Positions 8,960 through 18,637 of a DNA stretch of 64,000 nt are shown here, in pieces (positions within the stretch are counted from its first letter, which is position 1; the number at the start of each line of letters is the position of its first letter). Under the pieces are notes generated by a model. It was not told the DNA's origin, did not search any database, and saw nothing but the letters and a program-made list of their open reading frames with translations. The translations under genes were made by a program, and so were the position numbers. The stretch comes from Helicobacter felis ATCC 49179. Its GTDB lineage: Bacteria; Campylobacterota; Campylobacteria; Campylobacterales; Helicobacteraceae. The stretch spans positions 62,001 through 126,000 of the forward strand of contig NC_014810.2 of NCBI RefSeq assembly GCF_000200595.1. Reading direction: 5' to 3'.

Positions 8960-9305
8960 CGAAAAACCTTTATTTAGTGAAAATGGAGATGAATCTCTGA
9001 GGCAAGATTTTAAGATAAATACATTAATTTTTTTCTTAAATTTCTTAAAAAAATTCAAAAAAGAAAAAATAAAATTTAGCCAAAACACCGCTCGATACAG
9101 GTGTGTTTTTCTAGTCTCCAAAACCCCCAAAAAACAGCCCAGATAGCCCTATTATGCGTCAATACCTACAAAGATTATCCCCCTATTTTTTACCTACAAA
9201 AATGCCAAAAAAACACCATATATTAATTGCCATATTTTTATAATAATCCCTTATTTAGCCCTAATCTGCTTTAAGAATTTCCTTAAGTATTGCAAGCCCT
9301 AAAAG
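8960..9305. other. intergenic region with the outer membrane protein promoter
   Basis: A strongly AT-rich stretch with A and T runs (about 9020-9080) suited to intrinsic curvature. It must contain the promoter of the outer membrane protein gene read leftward. No gene is supported. Confidence 0.45.
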
Positions 9306-10457
9306 CTAACCCAAATACTTGAGCACCAAACCCGCATAATAACTTGCCGCACGGGCTAAAAGGGCATCATTAAAGACATAGTTAGAAGTGTGGATGTAGT
9401 GAGTGGTTTCGTTCTCAAAAAAAGCGTAGGCGCACTTCCTGCGCTCGCAAAAATAGCCAAAGTCCTCACTTCCCATTGCAGGTTTATGATCAAAACAACA
9501 ATCTTGCGCCCCAAAAATATCTAGGGCGACTTCTTGGGCTAGGGCGGTGGCTTCAGAGTGATTATTTGTGATAGGGGTAGCAAACTCGTGCGTGATGTTA
9601 ATTTCCACTCCTTGTGCCAAAGCCACACCCTGACAAATTTCTTGAATACGCTTGGCGACTAGCTCCCGTGTCAAAGAATCTAACGCCCGCACGCTCACTA
9701 GCAACACAGCGCGATCGGGGATAATATTATGCGCACTCCCCGCATTCAAAGCCCCTACACTCACCACCGCGCTATTTTGCGGGTCCACATTCCTAGATAT
9801 AATGCCTTGCAATGCCAACACTAACAAAGAGGCCACTAAAATCGGATCTTTGGTTTTCTCCGGCGCGCTAGCGTGCCCACCCTGAGCCTTAATCTCTAGG
9901 GTGTAAGCGTCTGAGCTGGCCATCATCGCGCCCGATTTAAGATAAAACTTTTTATCACTCCCTAAGGGCATGTTATGCCATCCAAAGATCAAATCGCTAT
10001 CAAACTTTTCTAGCAAACCCTCTTCAATCATGGCTTTTGCACCGCCTAAATTTTCCTCAGCGGGTTGAAAATACAAATGCAAAGTGCCCTTAAAATCTTG
10101 AGTGGCTAGGTATTTGGCTGCCAGTAGCAAAGACGCGCTATGCCCATCATGCCCGCAGGCGTGCATGCGCTGTGGGGTTTGGCTTTGATAATCTAGCCCA
10201 CTATCCTCTTGGATAGGCAGAGCGTCCATATCCGCGCGTAAACCAATTTTCTTAGCAGAATCGCCCTTCTTGAGCACCCCTACTACGCCGGTTTTACCCA
10301 CCCCCGTATGCACTTCATAGCCAAATTCTCTCAATTTGTCAGCCACTAACTGAGAAGTTTGGACTTCTTTAAAACCCAATTCGGGGTGTCGGTGGATTTG
10401 GTGGCGGATGGCTATAAATTCCTCTTGCATCGCAACAATTTCTGGGATTAAATTCAT
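9306..10457 (-). CDS. hipO: M20 amidohydrolase, hippurate hydrolase type
   Basis: Zinc-dependent hydrolase cleaving N-acyl or N-benzoyl amino acids (hippurate to benzoate and glycine) in the cytosol. At 383 aa it shows the M20D motifs: RHPELGFKE, LRADMDALPIQE (73-84), the metal-binding HACGHDGHSA (99-108), QPAEENLGGAKAMIEEG (131-147) and GSEDFGYF near the C-terminus. It is close in pattern to Campylobacter HipO. An N-acyl-L-amino acid deacylase is the alternative specificity. The next gene upstream on the same strand is the small frameshifted gene at 10470-10720. Confidence 0.88.
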   Translation of the reverse strand: MNLIPEIVAMQEEFIAIRHQIHRHPELGFKEVQTSQLVADKLREFGYEVHTGVGKTGVVGVLKKGDSAKKIGLRADMDALPIQEDSGLDYQSQTPQRMHACGHDGHSASLLLAAKYLATQDFKGTLHLYFQPAEENLGGAKAMIEEGLLEKFDSDLIFGWHNMPLGSDKKFYLKSGAMMASSDAYTLEIKAQGGHASAPEKTKDPILVASLLVLALQGIISRNVDPQNSAVVSVGALNAGSAHNIIPDRAVLLVSVRALDSLTRELVAKRIQEICQGVALAQGVEINITHEFATPITNNHSEATALAQEVALDIFGAQDCCFDHKPAMGSEDFGYFCERRKCAYAFFENETTHYIHTSNYVFNDALLARAASYYAGLVLKYLG

Positions 10458-10469
10458 AGAGCTTCCTTG

Positions 10470-10720
10470 TTAATCTTTCTTAAAAATGCGCTTGATTTTA
10501 TACCACAAGCTTTTTTGGCGTTTTTCTTCCTCTATTTCTTTCCTAATCTCCTCTACGGGTCGATCAAAGACAATCTCTATATAATCTCCGCTTCCATCCT
10601 GAGTTTCAATGCGGATCACATTATCCGGGGGGGTTCTGGAAGTTTCTCCATCGTAGCCCGTTGTTCTACTGGATTCTCAGGCGAATCTACAGGTTTTTTA
10701 GATTCCGGTGCCTCTTTCAT
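10470..10720 (-). pseudogene. small hypothetical gene, frameshifted at a C7 tract
   Basis: A strong AGGAGGAG precedes an ATG at 10720. Reading runs 34 codons (MKEAPESKKPVDSPENPVEQ...), then meets a stop just after a run of seven C (G7 at 10627-10633 on the plus strand). With eight or five C the frame would continue through DNVIRIETQDGSGDYIEIV and RPVEEIRKEIEEEKRQKSLW to a basic end (KIKRIFKKD), giving about 83 aa. The continuity of codon use on both sides indicates one gene. It is either broken, switchable by slippage, or affected by a base-calling error in the homopolymer. Family unknown. Confidence 0.55.
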
Positions 10721-10795
10721 GCTCTCCTCCTGTAAAACTAAAATCTCTCTTTTTATCTACTAATCTTAGGATAATGTAGAGATCATAAACTCATT

Positions 10796-12607
10796 TTAAA
10801 ACTTCTTGTTGTTGGCCTCTTCTAAAATATTTTTAGCGATGCGTTGCACATTCTCACTAATGGTTGAAGAAGTGGCTGCAATCTGGGCGTTGTGTGCCAC
10901 TGTTTGTTCTAGCTCTTCCATAGCCACATTGATTTGTGCAATACTCTGTGTTTGTTCTTCTATTGCACTGGTTGCATCATTAATAGATTGGGTGAGGGCC
11001 TGCGTGTTTGTTTCAATTTCTCCTAGAGATTTTTGTGTGCGCTCGGCCAGTTGGCGCACTTCATCGGCCACTACCGCGAACCCACGCCCATGTTCTCCCG
11101 CTCTAGCTGCTTCAATGGTTGCATTGAGGGCTAGCAAACTAATTTGATCGGCGATTTCAGTGATGGTAAGCACAATTCTTTGAATCCCTTCAGATTGCTC
11201 AATAACCTCTCGATTTTTGGCATGAACACTTTGGGTTACCCTTGTAATCTGTTCAAGAGCCTGAGTAGTCTGTTCCAAAGAGTGTGTCTGCTGTTTAGAA
11301 GCATTGTCCATGGCATGTGTTGTCTCATTTAGAGCGTGGGTTTCTTGGGTAAGCGCGTTGGCAAAATTCAAAGAGTTCCGCAATGAGCTCACAATACTTG
11401 TTCTTAGAGTGTTGATATTGTTGGCTAATTCTAAAAATCCCCCTCGCAGGTTCGCTGTATCCATACCAATTCTAAAATCATTTTTAGAGTAAGTTTGCAT
11501 GGTGCTTGAAATATTATAAAAAATAGATTTGAGCGCTACCAAAAAGGCATTGAAATTGTTTCCTAAATATTGAAGTTGAGGATTGGTGGTTTGGGTGTGG
11601 ATATTTTGTGTAAAATCTCCTGTACGCGCTCCATCAAGCGCATTCAGCACTTCTTGTGAAAGCTTTTGATCGGATTGCAAATGCGCTACAGTTTCTTGAA
11701 TGCTACTATTCAAGGCGCGCGCCATTTGCCCTAATTCGCATTTTGAGTGAGATTGAATAGGATTGGGAACACCTTGTTTTTTGTAGCTCACGAAAGAGAA
11801 AAAATCTTTTAATCCCCCATCAAGTGCTTTAATATTGCCAGTAAGGGTGCGATAAAAGAAATAGTATGCAGGAATCACAACAAAAAGCAAGAAAAGCAAA
11901 ACAATGATGATATAGATATGAAATGTGTTGGTGAGTTTTTGATTAATATTGTCTACAATGATTTGCGTGCGCGCAGTAATATTATCGGTATACACTCCCG
12001 CACCAATCCACCAACCGGGCATGCCCTTAATCTCCTCTGCATAAGAAACTTTTTCAGCATCGCGCATTTCTCCACTGGCTGAAGGCTTTGGAAAAATATA
12101 GCGGACAAAACCTCCGCCACTCATAGCGACCTTGTAAAGTTCTTGGATAAAAAGAACACCATTTTTACTTTGCAGATCTTTTAAATTCGTGCCCATAGGG
12201 TAGTGTGTGGCTTGGCTTGTGTAAATGACATGATATTTATCATAAGCAAAGAAGTAACCGGAGTTGTCTTTTTCAAAACGAAATTTGCGCAGCATCGCAT
12301 TAATCACGCGTTTTTTATCTTCTTCGTGGGGGATATGTTCAATGGCATATGAGAGACTATGATTCAAAGAATTTACTGCAAGTTTGAGCCTCTCTCTTAG
12401 CATCTCTCTAAAATCCGTACTGACAATTTCATTGATTTGCTTAATAGAAGTTTGATTATTGTGCACAAACATAAAAAGGGTCACCACTGTTACAACAATA
12501 GTTAACATCCACAGGACGATAACTTGTTTACCTAGAGAAAAAGAGGGTCTGCTTAACTTGTTCAAGGCTAACTCCGTTGGGGGGGGGGGGGGTGGAAGGA
12601 AACTCAT
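10796..12607 (-). CDS. transmembrane chemoreceptor with poly-C tract at its start
   Basis: Methyl-accepting chemotaxis protein of 603 aa. First helix at about 28-48; periplasmic Cache-type sensor (about 52-225, with [16 protein letters not shown] and [14 protein letters not shown]); second helix at about 230-252; HAMP-like linker; then the cytoplasmic hairpin with the CheA/CheW tip ([39 protein letters not shown]). Codons 5-10 are encoded by a run of 14 C (G14 at 12579-12592 on the plus strand) giving six prolines; at 14 the frame is open from the ATG at 12607. That ATG has no good ribosome-binding site, whereas an ATG at 12626 preceded by AAGGA reads into the gene only if the tract is 13 or 16. 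Ligand unknown. Confidence 0.93.
   Translation of the reverse strand: MSFLPPPPPPTELALNKLSRPSFSLGKQVIVLWMLTIVVTVVTLFMFVHNNQTSIKQINEIVSTDFREMLRERLKLAVNSLNHSLSYAIEHIPHEEDKKRVINAMLRKFRFEKDNSGYFFAYDKYHVIYTSQATHYPMGTNLKDLQSKNGVLFIQELYKVAMSGGGFVRYIFPKPSASGEMRDAEKVSYAEEIKGMPGWWIGAGVYTDNITARTQIIVDNINQKLTNTFHIYIIIVLLFLLFVVIPAYYFFYRTLTGNIKALDGGLKDFFSFVSYKKQGVPNPIQSHSKCELGQMARALNSSIQETVAHLQSDQKLSQEVLNALDGARTGDFTQNIHTQTTNPQLQYLGNNFNAFLVALKSIFYNISSTMQTYSKNDFRIGMDTANLRGGFLELANNINTLRTSIVSSLRNSLNFANALTQETHALNETTHAMDNASKQQTHSLEQTTQALEQITRVTQSVHAKNREVIEQSEGIQRIVLTITEIADQISLLALNATIEAARAGEHGRGFAVVADEVRQLAERTQKSLGEIETNTQALTQSINDATSAIEEQTQSIAQINVAMEELEQTVAHNAQIAATSSTISENVQRIAKNILEEANNKKF
12579..12592 (-). repeat. 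homopolymeric C14 tract (phase-variation switch)
   Basis: Fourteen consecutive G on the plus strand, C on the coding strand, inside the first ten codons of the chemoreceptor gene. Runs of this length are hypermutable by slipped-strand mispairing in Helicobacter. Confidence 0.9.
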
Positions 12608-12714
12608 GATTTCTGAGGCCCAACATATTGGCTGTCCTTATCTCATTTTGATGCGCGTAATAATAATGTAGTTTATATAAAAAACTTCATAAGCCTCCAT
12701 ATTTTCAAGAAATT

Positions 12715-13713
12715 TTATTCATGGATGTGTCGAACATGCTCGCTGTAGTGTTGGCTAAATACATGCACCCCATCTTTATTTTTCACAAAGTATAAAAAAG
12801 AAGTCTTGGCCGGAAAAATCGCCGCCTTAATGGCTTGTAAGCTTACACTGCCCACAGGCGCATCGGGCAAACCCTTATGCTTATAGGTATTATAAGAACT
12901 ATTATCCTCAAGGATGCGCGCACGGGTAACCTTTGTGTGGGAAAATTTTCCATAATTTAAGCTTCCGTCCATTTGCAAGGGCATGTCTTTTTCCAAGCGG
13001 TTATAAATCACGCCGGCGATAATAGGCATTTCTTGGGTATTAGCTGCCTCTTTTTGCACAATAGAAGCTACAATGAGATTTTTCTCCCATTCTTTTTTGT
13101 TGTAGTGCCCTAAAAACTCCAAACTCCATTTTTCATACTGCTTGGCTGTGTGCTTGAGTAAATAATCTACCAACGCATTTGCCGAGATACCTAAAGCAAA
13201 GCGGTAAGTGTCTGGAATGATTGCAGCCTCTTTGTAAGACGCTTTAGATTCGTAGGCTTTATAGAGGTCTGCTTCTGCTAATTTAAAAGTAGTTGCAAGA
13301 TTCTTCATAAAAAAATAAAGCGTTTCACCCGGAATAAGGGTGGTGTTTTTGTAAATTTTCTTAGAGAGGGTTAGGGCATATAAAAAGTCCCCCTTGCTAA
13401 TCTCTTGATTGGCATTAATAGGAATGGCAATATAGCCACTCTTAGGGGTTTTCCATAGCCCTAAAGTCCCCATTGTGCGCAAAATCCACAAATCTAAGCC
13501 ATTGAGTTCACCCTCCAAACTTTGGGCCACATGGCGCAACGAACCGCTTGGAATGTAAAGCGTGTCATGTGTTTTTATGGGTATACTCAAATAAAACAAA
13601 AACGAAAGCCAAATGATCAAAGCTATCTCTAAAAGAATGCGCTTTCCGGTGATTTTATGCGCCGTGTTAGGTGCTTTATTATGGGGCATATTTGCGATTT
13701 TCAAAAATGGCAT
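12715..13713 (-). CDS. mltG: endolytic murein transglycosylase MltG (YceG)
   Basis: Inner-membrane lytic transglycosylase that cuts nascent peptidoglycan strands. One N-terminal helix (about 24-43) anchors a periplasmic YceG domain; motifs are VASIVQKEAANTQEMPI (catalytic Glu in KEA), VIYNRLEKDMPLQMDGSLNY, SSYNTYKHKGLPDAPVGS and the C-terminal YFVKNKDGVHVFS. The ATG at 13713 was chosen because AAGGAAG lies 8 bases upstream; earlier (13749) and later (13689) ATGs are possible. H. pylori homologues have been labelled aminodeoxychorismate lyase. Its 5' end overlaps that of the divergent gene on the plus strand. Confidence 0.9.
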   Translation of the reverse strand: MPFLKIANMPHNKAPNTAHKITGKRILLEIALIIWLSFLFYLSIPIKTHDTLYIPSGSLRHVAQSLEGELNGLDLWILRTMGTLGLWKTPKSGYIAIPINANQEISKGDFLYALTLSKKIYKNTTLIPGETLYFFMKNLATTFKLAEADLYKAYESKASYKEAAIIPDTYRFALGISANALVDYLLKHTAKQYEKWSLEFLGHYNKKEWEKNLIVASIVQKEAANTQEMPIIAGVIYNRLEKDMPLQMDGSLNYGKFSHTKVTRARILEDNSSYNTYKHKGLPDAPVGSVSLQAIKAAIFPAKTSFLYFVKNKDGVHVFSQHYSEHVRHIHE

Positions 13714-16588
13714 CCTCATCTCTTCCTTGCAATTAGGAAAATTGCACATTGAAAAATTCTATCTAAAACTTGATAATAAACTCGTGCTAGAAATAGGACA
13801 GCTTGATTTAAGAGAGGTGTTAAAAAAAGATCCTAAAAAAACCCCTCCAAGTCTCAATACCATCATTCAGGGCGTGCGCTATAGTTTGTGGATTCTCTCT
13901 TATTTTCAAAAACTCAGTATCCAAGAGATTGTTTTTAATGCCAAAACTAAGGCCCATATTCTCTTTGATGGTAAAACTTATGAGTTAAACTTTCCGGGCA
14001 TTCAAGCTAAATTTTTACTCCAAGATCGCAAAAATCTTTCTCTCAAACTCCTTCAAGCCACCTCAACTCTTTTTCATGCGCGCGCTCAAGGGCAGGCGCA
14101 TTATAATCTTCACACCAAACAACTTAGCTTTGACCTAGATCTCTCCCCTCTTAATGATGTTGCCAATCTAAGAAAATCCAACTTAATCGCGCATGCGCAG
14201 GGTTTGACGGATTTTAATACTTTGATTCTCAAATTGAGCACCAATGAAATCCACCATTTGGATTTTCTTAAACCTTATTTCCCTGAAGGTAGCCACCCAG
14301 TGGTGCAGGCTTGGCTTTTTGATAATATCGATTTCTCCAGTGTTAAAGTCAGCGTTGCCAAAGCCACCTTAAACCTCAAAGATAAAAATATGGCCAAGAC
14401 ACTCTTAGATAAAATCAGCGCACAAGCCATCGTAAAAAATGCCCATGTGCGTTTCCAAGAAAAACTCTCCCCCATCAATGCTAAGGAAGTTATCTTAGAG
14501 CTTAAAAATCGTTCCCTCATCATTGAGCCTAAAAACGCTATTTATGAAACCATGCCTTTGGATAACTCTAGTGTGCGCATCGATCATCTTGGCAAGGGGT
14601 CTTCTTTGAGCGCAGACATCAAAGCCACCCCTAGCCGTTCTTTCCAAAGCGTTAAAAAAATTCTGCAAGCCTATAATATCCCTCTACCTGTAGCAAAAAT
14701 GAACGCGCCTTTGAGCGCTGATCTTCTCTTGGGCGTGCAATTTCTCCCCAATAAGCGTTCTTTATTTTCCATACAGGGCAGTATAGAGGTTGGCGAGGGC
14801 TCTTTTCTCCTCTATGACACCCCCCTTTACACCAAACAGGCCAATATTGTCCTAGACATTAATCCGGAACACAAACGCCTCTCCATTGCCACCTCCCACA
14901 CGCGCTACCATAATATGGCTGATATGGACGCTAATCTCATGCTAGATTTTGTAGCCAAACAACTTAAAGGGAATTTTGGCGTGCATAAAATCCAAATCAA
15001 CACCAATAACGCGATCAATATGCAATCTTTTAGCCCCTCAAGAACTCTACCTAAAACTCTGCCCGATCCCATCAATGCCGCACACCTTCCTAATATTGTC
15101 GCGCAAGGAAAACAAGTCCTAGAAAAACACATTCTAGCCAGCATTAAGGCGCAAAACCAAGAGGTTTTTAGTAAGGATGTGATCTATGCCCATGCTAGCA
15201 ATCTACCCACCCTAGAATTTAAGCTAGATTTTTCTAAACCCCAAGAGTTGGGATTTGATTTAAGAAATCTAGGCGTAGCCGGAAAACTAAAAAACGGGCT
15301 TTACACTTTGGAGCTTAAGGATTTTCGCAAACTCTTTGGCATCTCTCCCATCCTGCGTTACTATGGTATTAAAAAGGGCACTCTGCACTTGAGCAGTCCG
15401 GATTTAAAAAATGTGAAATTTACAGGCATTGTGCAACAACCCTTCCCCCTCTACCACCACGATGGTAGACGGCTGAACAACATCTCTTTTTTAGGCACTT
15501 TCAAACCTGAGGGGTTAGAGATTTTTAGCGATGATGGGGCGATTATGGGGCGCATTCAAGGCAAACAACAGATCTTCTTCTTCAGCGATCTAAACTTTAA
15601 TGTCGATGAATTTTTAAACGCCAAGATTCCCTTCATTAAAGACATGCTCACTCCAAGTGCCACACGCCCCACCAAAGCCCAAATCCGCAACGAGAGCGCA
15701 TTTATCCGTGCCAAACAACATTATGAGAAGTTGCACAATATCCAACCCATATCTACCATTATCAGCGCGAATAACACCACCCTCACGCTCAAATCCTTCC
15801 CTTTAGTTTTGAACAATATTCGTCTTGTTGTGCGTGATGATCGCACCATGATTGATGGAAACTACCACCATGCGATGTTGAGCGCGGACATTGTGCATGG
15901 AGATGTGATTGTGCGTGCGCGCAATTTTAGCGGGGATTATCTCAATTTTGCTCTCCAAAGGGTTACCTCTCAAAATCTTATTGGAGGCGGACTTTATGGT
16001 CTAACAGGGGTTTATCGCAATCAGGTGTTTAATGGAGAATTACGCATGCAAAATACCGTGATTAAGAACTTCAAAGTTTTGCAAAACATTGTCAATGTGA
16101 TCAATACAATCCCTTCCCTCATTGTTTTTAGAAACCCCCGCTTGGGCGCGCATGGTTATGAGATTTCTAAAGGCCGTGTGCTCTTTGGCGTGAGTTCGGA
16201 CTATCTAGGACTAGAACATATCCAACTCTCAGGCACCACTTTAGATGTGGATGGCAATGGAATCATAGAACTGTCCAATAAAAAAACAGATCTCTCCTTA
16301 GATATTTCTACCATCAAGGGATTTAGCAATGTGATCAACAAAATCCCCATTCTCAATTATCTTATTTTGGGTGGAAGTGGCAAGATTTCTACCCATGTTC
16401 ATGTGAGCAAGACGCTAGACAACCCCGCCATTAAAGTTACTCTAGCCAAAGACATCGCTCAAGCTCCTTTTAAGATTTTACGCCGTATTTTTACTCCCAT
16501 TGATATTATTGTCGATGAAATTAAAAAAGGACTCGCCGACCATGACTCTGCTAGATTGCCAGAAAGACCATCGCTACACAATCCTTGA
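13613..16588 (+). CDS. large AsmA/YhdP-like membrane-anchored protein
   Basis: A 991-aa protein with one N-terminal helix (FPVILCAVLGALLWGIFAIF) and a very long periplasmic part made of repeated beta strands, with a C-terminal AsmA-like region (GVYRNQVFNGELRMQNTVIK; LSGTTLDVDGNGIIELSNKK; LGGSGKISTHVHVSKTLDNP). Such proteins form groove-like bridges thought to carry phospholipids between membranes. The start could be the ATG at 13613 or 13637 (MRFPVILC). Either start lies inside the divergent mltG 5' region, so the promoters of both genes must sit within coding sequence. Its 3' end overlaps the FeoA-like gene by 47 bases. Confidence 0.82.
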   Translation: MIKAISKRMRFPVILCAVLGALLWGIFAIFKNGILISSLQLGKLHIEKFYLKLDNKLVLEIGQLDLREVLKKDPKKTPPSLNTIIQGVRYSLWILSYFQKLSIQEIVFNAKTKAHILFDGKTYELNFPGIQAKFLLQDRKNLSLKLLQATSTLFHARAQGQAHYNLHTKQLSFDLDLSPLNDVANLRKSNLIAHAQGLTDFNTLILKLSTNEIHHLDFLKPYFPEGSHPVVQAWLFDNIDFSSVKVSVAKATLNLKDKNMAKTLLDKISAQAIVKNAHVRFQEKLSPINAKEVILELKNRSLIIEPKNAIYETMPLDNSSVRIDHLGKGSSLSADIKATPSRSFQSVKKILQAYNIPLPVAKMNAPLSADLLLGVQFLPNKRSLFSIQGSIEVGEGSFLLYDTPLYTKQANIVLDINPEHKRLSIATSHTRYHNMADMDANLMLDFVAKQLKGNFGVHKIQINTNNAINMQSFSPSRTLPKTLPDPINAAHLPNIVAQGKQVLEKHILASIKAQNQEVFSKDVIYAHASNLPTLEFKLDFSKPQELGFDLRNLGVAGKLKNGLYTLELKDFRKLFGISPILRYYGIKKGTLHLSSPDLKNVKFTGIVQQPFPLYHHDGRRLNNISFLGTFKPEGLEIFSDDGAIMGRIQGKQQIFFFSDLNFNVDEFLNAKIPFIKDMLTPSATRPTKAQIRNESAFIRAKQHYEKLHNIQPISTIISANNTTLTLKSFPLVLNNIRLVVRDDRTMIDGNYHHAMLSADIVHGDVIVRARNFSGDYLNFALQRVTSQNLIGGGLYGLTGVYRNQVFNGELRMQNTVIKNFKVLQNIVNVINTIPSLIVFRNPRLGAHGYEISKGRVLFGVSSDYLGLEHIQLSGTTLDVDGNGIIELSNKKTDLSLDISTIKGFSNVINKIPILNYLILGGSGKISTHVHVSKTLDNPAIKVTLAKDIAQAPFKILRRIFTPIDIIVDEIKKGLADHDSARLPERPSLHNP

Positions 16589-16769
16589 AATTCAAGGCGC
16601 AGACACTGCGCTAAAAGATCGCTTCTTATCCTTTGGGATTCGCCCGGGTGTGGAATTTACGCTTTTACAACATTCTTTGCGCCGCGCCACCTTTAGTATC
16701 TGTATTGATAACGCCCAAATCGCTCTGCGCTCCCATGAAGCCGCTTTACTCCATGTGTCTCCGCTATGA
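16542..16769 (+). CDS. FeoA-domain protein
   Basis: A 75-aa SH3-like FeoA domain protein (MTLLDCQKDHRYTILEIQG; RFLSFGIRPGVEFTLLQ; the end IALRSHEAALLHVSPL is the usual regulator-of-iron-transport pattern). FeoA domains modulate FeoB-type transporters or act in metal regulators; no feoB is present here. The ATG at 16542 lies within the end of the AsmA-like gene and is preferred to the 14-codon extension. It overlaps nth by 4 bases (ATGA). H. pylori has a small gene in this position beside nth. Confidence 0.8.
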   Translation: MTLLDCQKDHRYTILEIQGADTALKDRFLSFGIRPGVEFTLLQHSLRRATFSICIDNAQIALRSHEAALLHVSPL

Positions 16770-17410
16770 AAACTAAAGCCCAACACATCAAAGCCCGCCT
16801 TGTGGAGCATTTTGGCAACCCTAGCACAGAGTTGCACTATGACAACACCTACCAACTTTTAGTCGCCGTCATTCTCTCGGCCCAATGCACAGACGCGCGT
16901 GTGAACGCCACTACCCCCGCCCTCTTTGCACTCTATCCAAATGTTGACAGCTTGGCGCGGGCTGATTTAACCACACTTAAAGAGTGTATCAAAAGCATTT
17001 CCTACCCCAACAATAAGGCCAAACACCTTATCAAAATGGCCCAAGAGGTCTGCTCGCGTTTTAAAGGCGTGATCCCTAGCACACAAGCAGAACTTAAAAG
17101 CCTCCCGGGCGTGGGGCAAAAAAGCGCTAATGTCGTGCTCTCCGTGTGCTTTGGCCAAAATTATTTGGCGGTAGATACCCATGTCTTTAGGGTCGCCCAC
17201 CGCTTGGGGCTAAGCCAAGCCAAAACCCCTCTGCAAACAGAAAAAGACTTGAGCGCGCTTTTTGAGAGCGATCTCGCACAACTCCACCACGCATTGATTC
17301 TCTTTGGGCGTTATACCTGTAAAGCGCTCAAGCCTCTGTGTGAAAATTGCTTTTTAGGGGATCTCTGCACGCATAAGACAAAATCTAGTATAATAATCTC
17401 AAAGACTTAA
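16766..17410 (+). CDS. nth: endonuclease III (DNA glycosylase/AP lyase)
   Basis: Base-excision repair enzyme removing oxidised pyrimidines. The 214 aa contain the helix-hairpin-helix LPGVGQKSANVV (113-124) with catalytic Lys119, catalytic Asp137 in AVDTHVFRV, and a C-terminal 4Fe-4S loop of four cysteines (CKALKPLCENCFLGDLC). The complete motif set leaves little doubt. It overlaps the FeoA-like gene by 4 bases; the fliN promoter lies in its last codons. Confidence 0.97.
   Translation: MKTKAQHIKARLVEHFGNPSTELHYDNTYQLLVAVILSAQCTDARVNATTPALFALYPNVDSLARADLTTLKECIKSISYPNNKAKHLIKMAQEVCSRFKGVIPSTQAELKSLPGVGQKSANVVLSVCFGQNYLAVDTHVFRVAHRLGLSQAKTPLQTEKDLSALFESDLAQLHHALILFGRYTCKALKPLCENCFLGDLCTHKTKSSIIISKT
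17389..17394 (+). promoter_or_regulatory. -10 box for fliN-fliO
   Basis: TATAAT inside the end of nth, 25 bases before the fliN ATG, so flagellar gene expression need not depend on the upstream operon. Confidence 0.6.
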
Positions 17411-17418
17411 GGGCAAAC

Positions 17419-17838
17419 ATGGATCAACAAGGCAATAAAGAAACACAGGGTGTGAATATCCAATCTAACCCAACCCTAAATATTCTTACGCCCGTTAATC
17501 CTAAAATCAAAAAGCAACCGACTCTAAATCCTAGAGAGATCGAGCTTACAACTTACCTAGAAGAATTGATTGAAGACTATAAGGGTCTGTTAGATATGGA
17601 AGTAACTTTCATGGCTGAGTTGGGCTCAACTTCTATCCCGCTAGGTGAGGTTTTGCGTTTTGAGCGCGGATCGGTGATCGATTTACAAAAGCCTGCCGGG
17701 GAGAGTGTGGATACTTTTGTCAATGGGCGCGTGATTGGTAAGGGCGAGGTGATGGTCTATGAAAAAAATCTTGCGATCCGCCTCAACGAGGTTTTGGATT
17801 CCAATGCCATTGTCTATTACATTGCTAAGGACATGTAG
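17419..17838 (+). CDS. fliN: flagellar motor switch protein FliN
   Basis: C-ring protein that sets the direction of flagellar rotation and aids export. An N-terminal disordered segment (about 1-45) is followed by the SpoA/FliN domain: MEVTFMAELGSTSIPLGEVL, GSVIDLQKPAGESVDTFVNG and VIGKGEVMVYEKNLAIRLNE. At 139 aa it has the usual size. Order nth-fliN-fliO is as in H. pylori. Confidence 0.95.
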   Translation: MDQQGNKETQGVNIQSNPTLNILTPVNPKIKKQPTLNPREIELTTYLEELIEDYKGLLDMEVTFMAELGSTSIPLGEVLRFERGSVIDLQKPAGESVDTFVNGRVIGKGEVMVYEKNLAIRLNEVLDSNAIVYYIAKDM

Positions 17839-17848
17839 TTACCTCAGA

Positions 17849-18637
17849 ATGTGGCGATCCATCCCTAGCTATCTTGTAATATTCTTTGCTTTGTGCGCTT
17901 TTTGTTATGCCCAAAATTCTCTTGAGCGTGTGCAAGCCACTCCACTCTCCAACCAAGAACCTCCCGGAGTTGCTCTAGATCTTCTCTTTAAGAACCCCTT
18001 ACGACAAACCCCTAAAATCGCTCCCGATCAAGTCATCACTTTGCATGACATCGCCCCTTTTGTCCCAAAATCTGAACGCTTTAATACAAGCGTCTTACAA
18101 TCTTTGGATATTTTTCATAAAAACAACACCCTTTTTATCGTGCCCAAAAGTCCGCTACTTTTTGGTGTCCAGGCTAAACTTTCACAAGATAAAACTTTTC
18201 TGCGCTTAGAGTTTACCCCTTTACTCACTCCTGAAAACAAGCAGGTTTCCAAAGCATCTCCTGCAAAGAAAGAAGATTTTCTTAAAAACCTTCTTCCATG
18301 GGATTATGTGTGGAAAGTGGGGGCTGTGATTGGAGTTTTGTTATTGATTCTTTTTTTAATCAGAAGAAAAAGTGCGCACCAATTCCTTTTCCCCAAAGTA
18401 GGTTTAGAGCCCAGCGTAACTTTTGTCAAACCCTTAGATGCCACCCATAAGCTTGTAACTATCGAAGTGCGCAACCAACTTTACTTGATCTTGCTCAATG
18501 CTAATCAAAGCGTGGTCTTAGATAAAATCGATCTGGACTTTTCGCTTAAAAAAGACTCCAATCGCCTTAAGGAAGATTTAGTGGAAGAAACAAAAGAACG
18601 CTTGCGCCATTCCAAACTCAAGGGCACGCGTGTCTAA
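17849..18637 (+). CDS. fliO: flagellar export apparatus protein FliO
   Basis: A 262-aa protein with a signal peptide (MWRSIPSYLVIFFALCAFCYA), a periplasmic stretch, one membrane helix (about 155-172) and a cytoplasmic FliO domain (TFVKPLDATHKLVTIEVRNQ, then LYLILLNANQSVVLDKID). FliO helps to assemble the FliPQR export gate. The H. pylori gene after fliN was long called hypothetical and later recognised as fliO, with the same large periplasmic N-domain. The start at 17849 rather than 17759 removes a long overlap with fliN and yields the signal peptide. It overlaps the next gene by 8 bases. Confidence 0.82.
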   Translation: MWRSIPSYLVIFFALCAFCYAQNSLERVQATPLSNQEPPGVALDLLFKNPLRQTPKIAPDQVITLHDIAPFVPKSERFNTSVLQSLDIFHKNNTLFIVPKSPLLFGVQAKLSQDKTFLRLEFTPLLTPENKQVSKASPAKKEDFLKNLLPWDYVWKVGAVIGVLLLILFLIRRKSAHQFLFPKVGLEPSVTFVKPLDATHKLVTIEVRNQLYLILLNANQSVVLDKIDLDFSLKKDSNRLKEDLVEETKERLRHSKLKGTRV

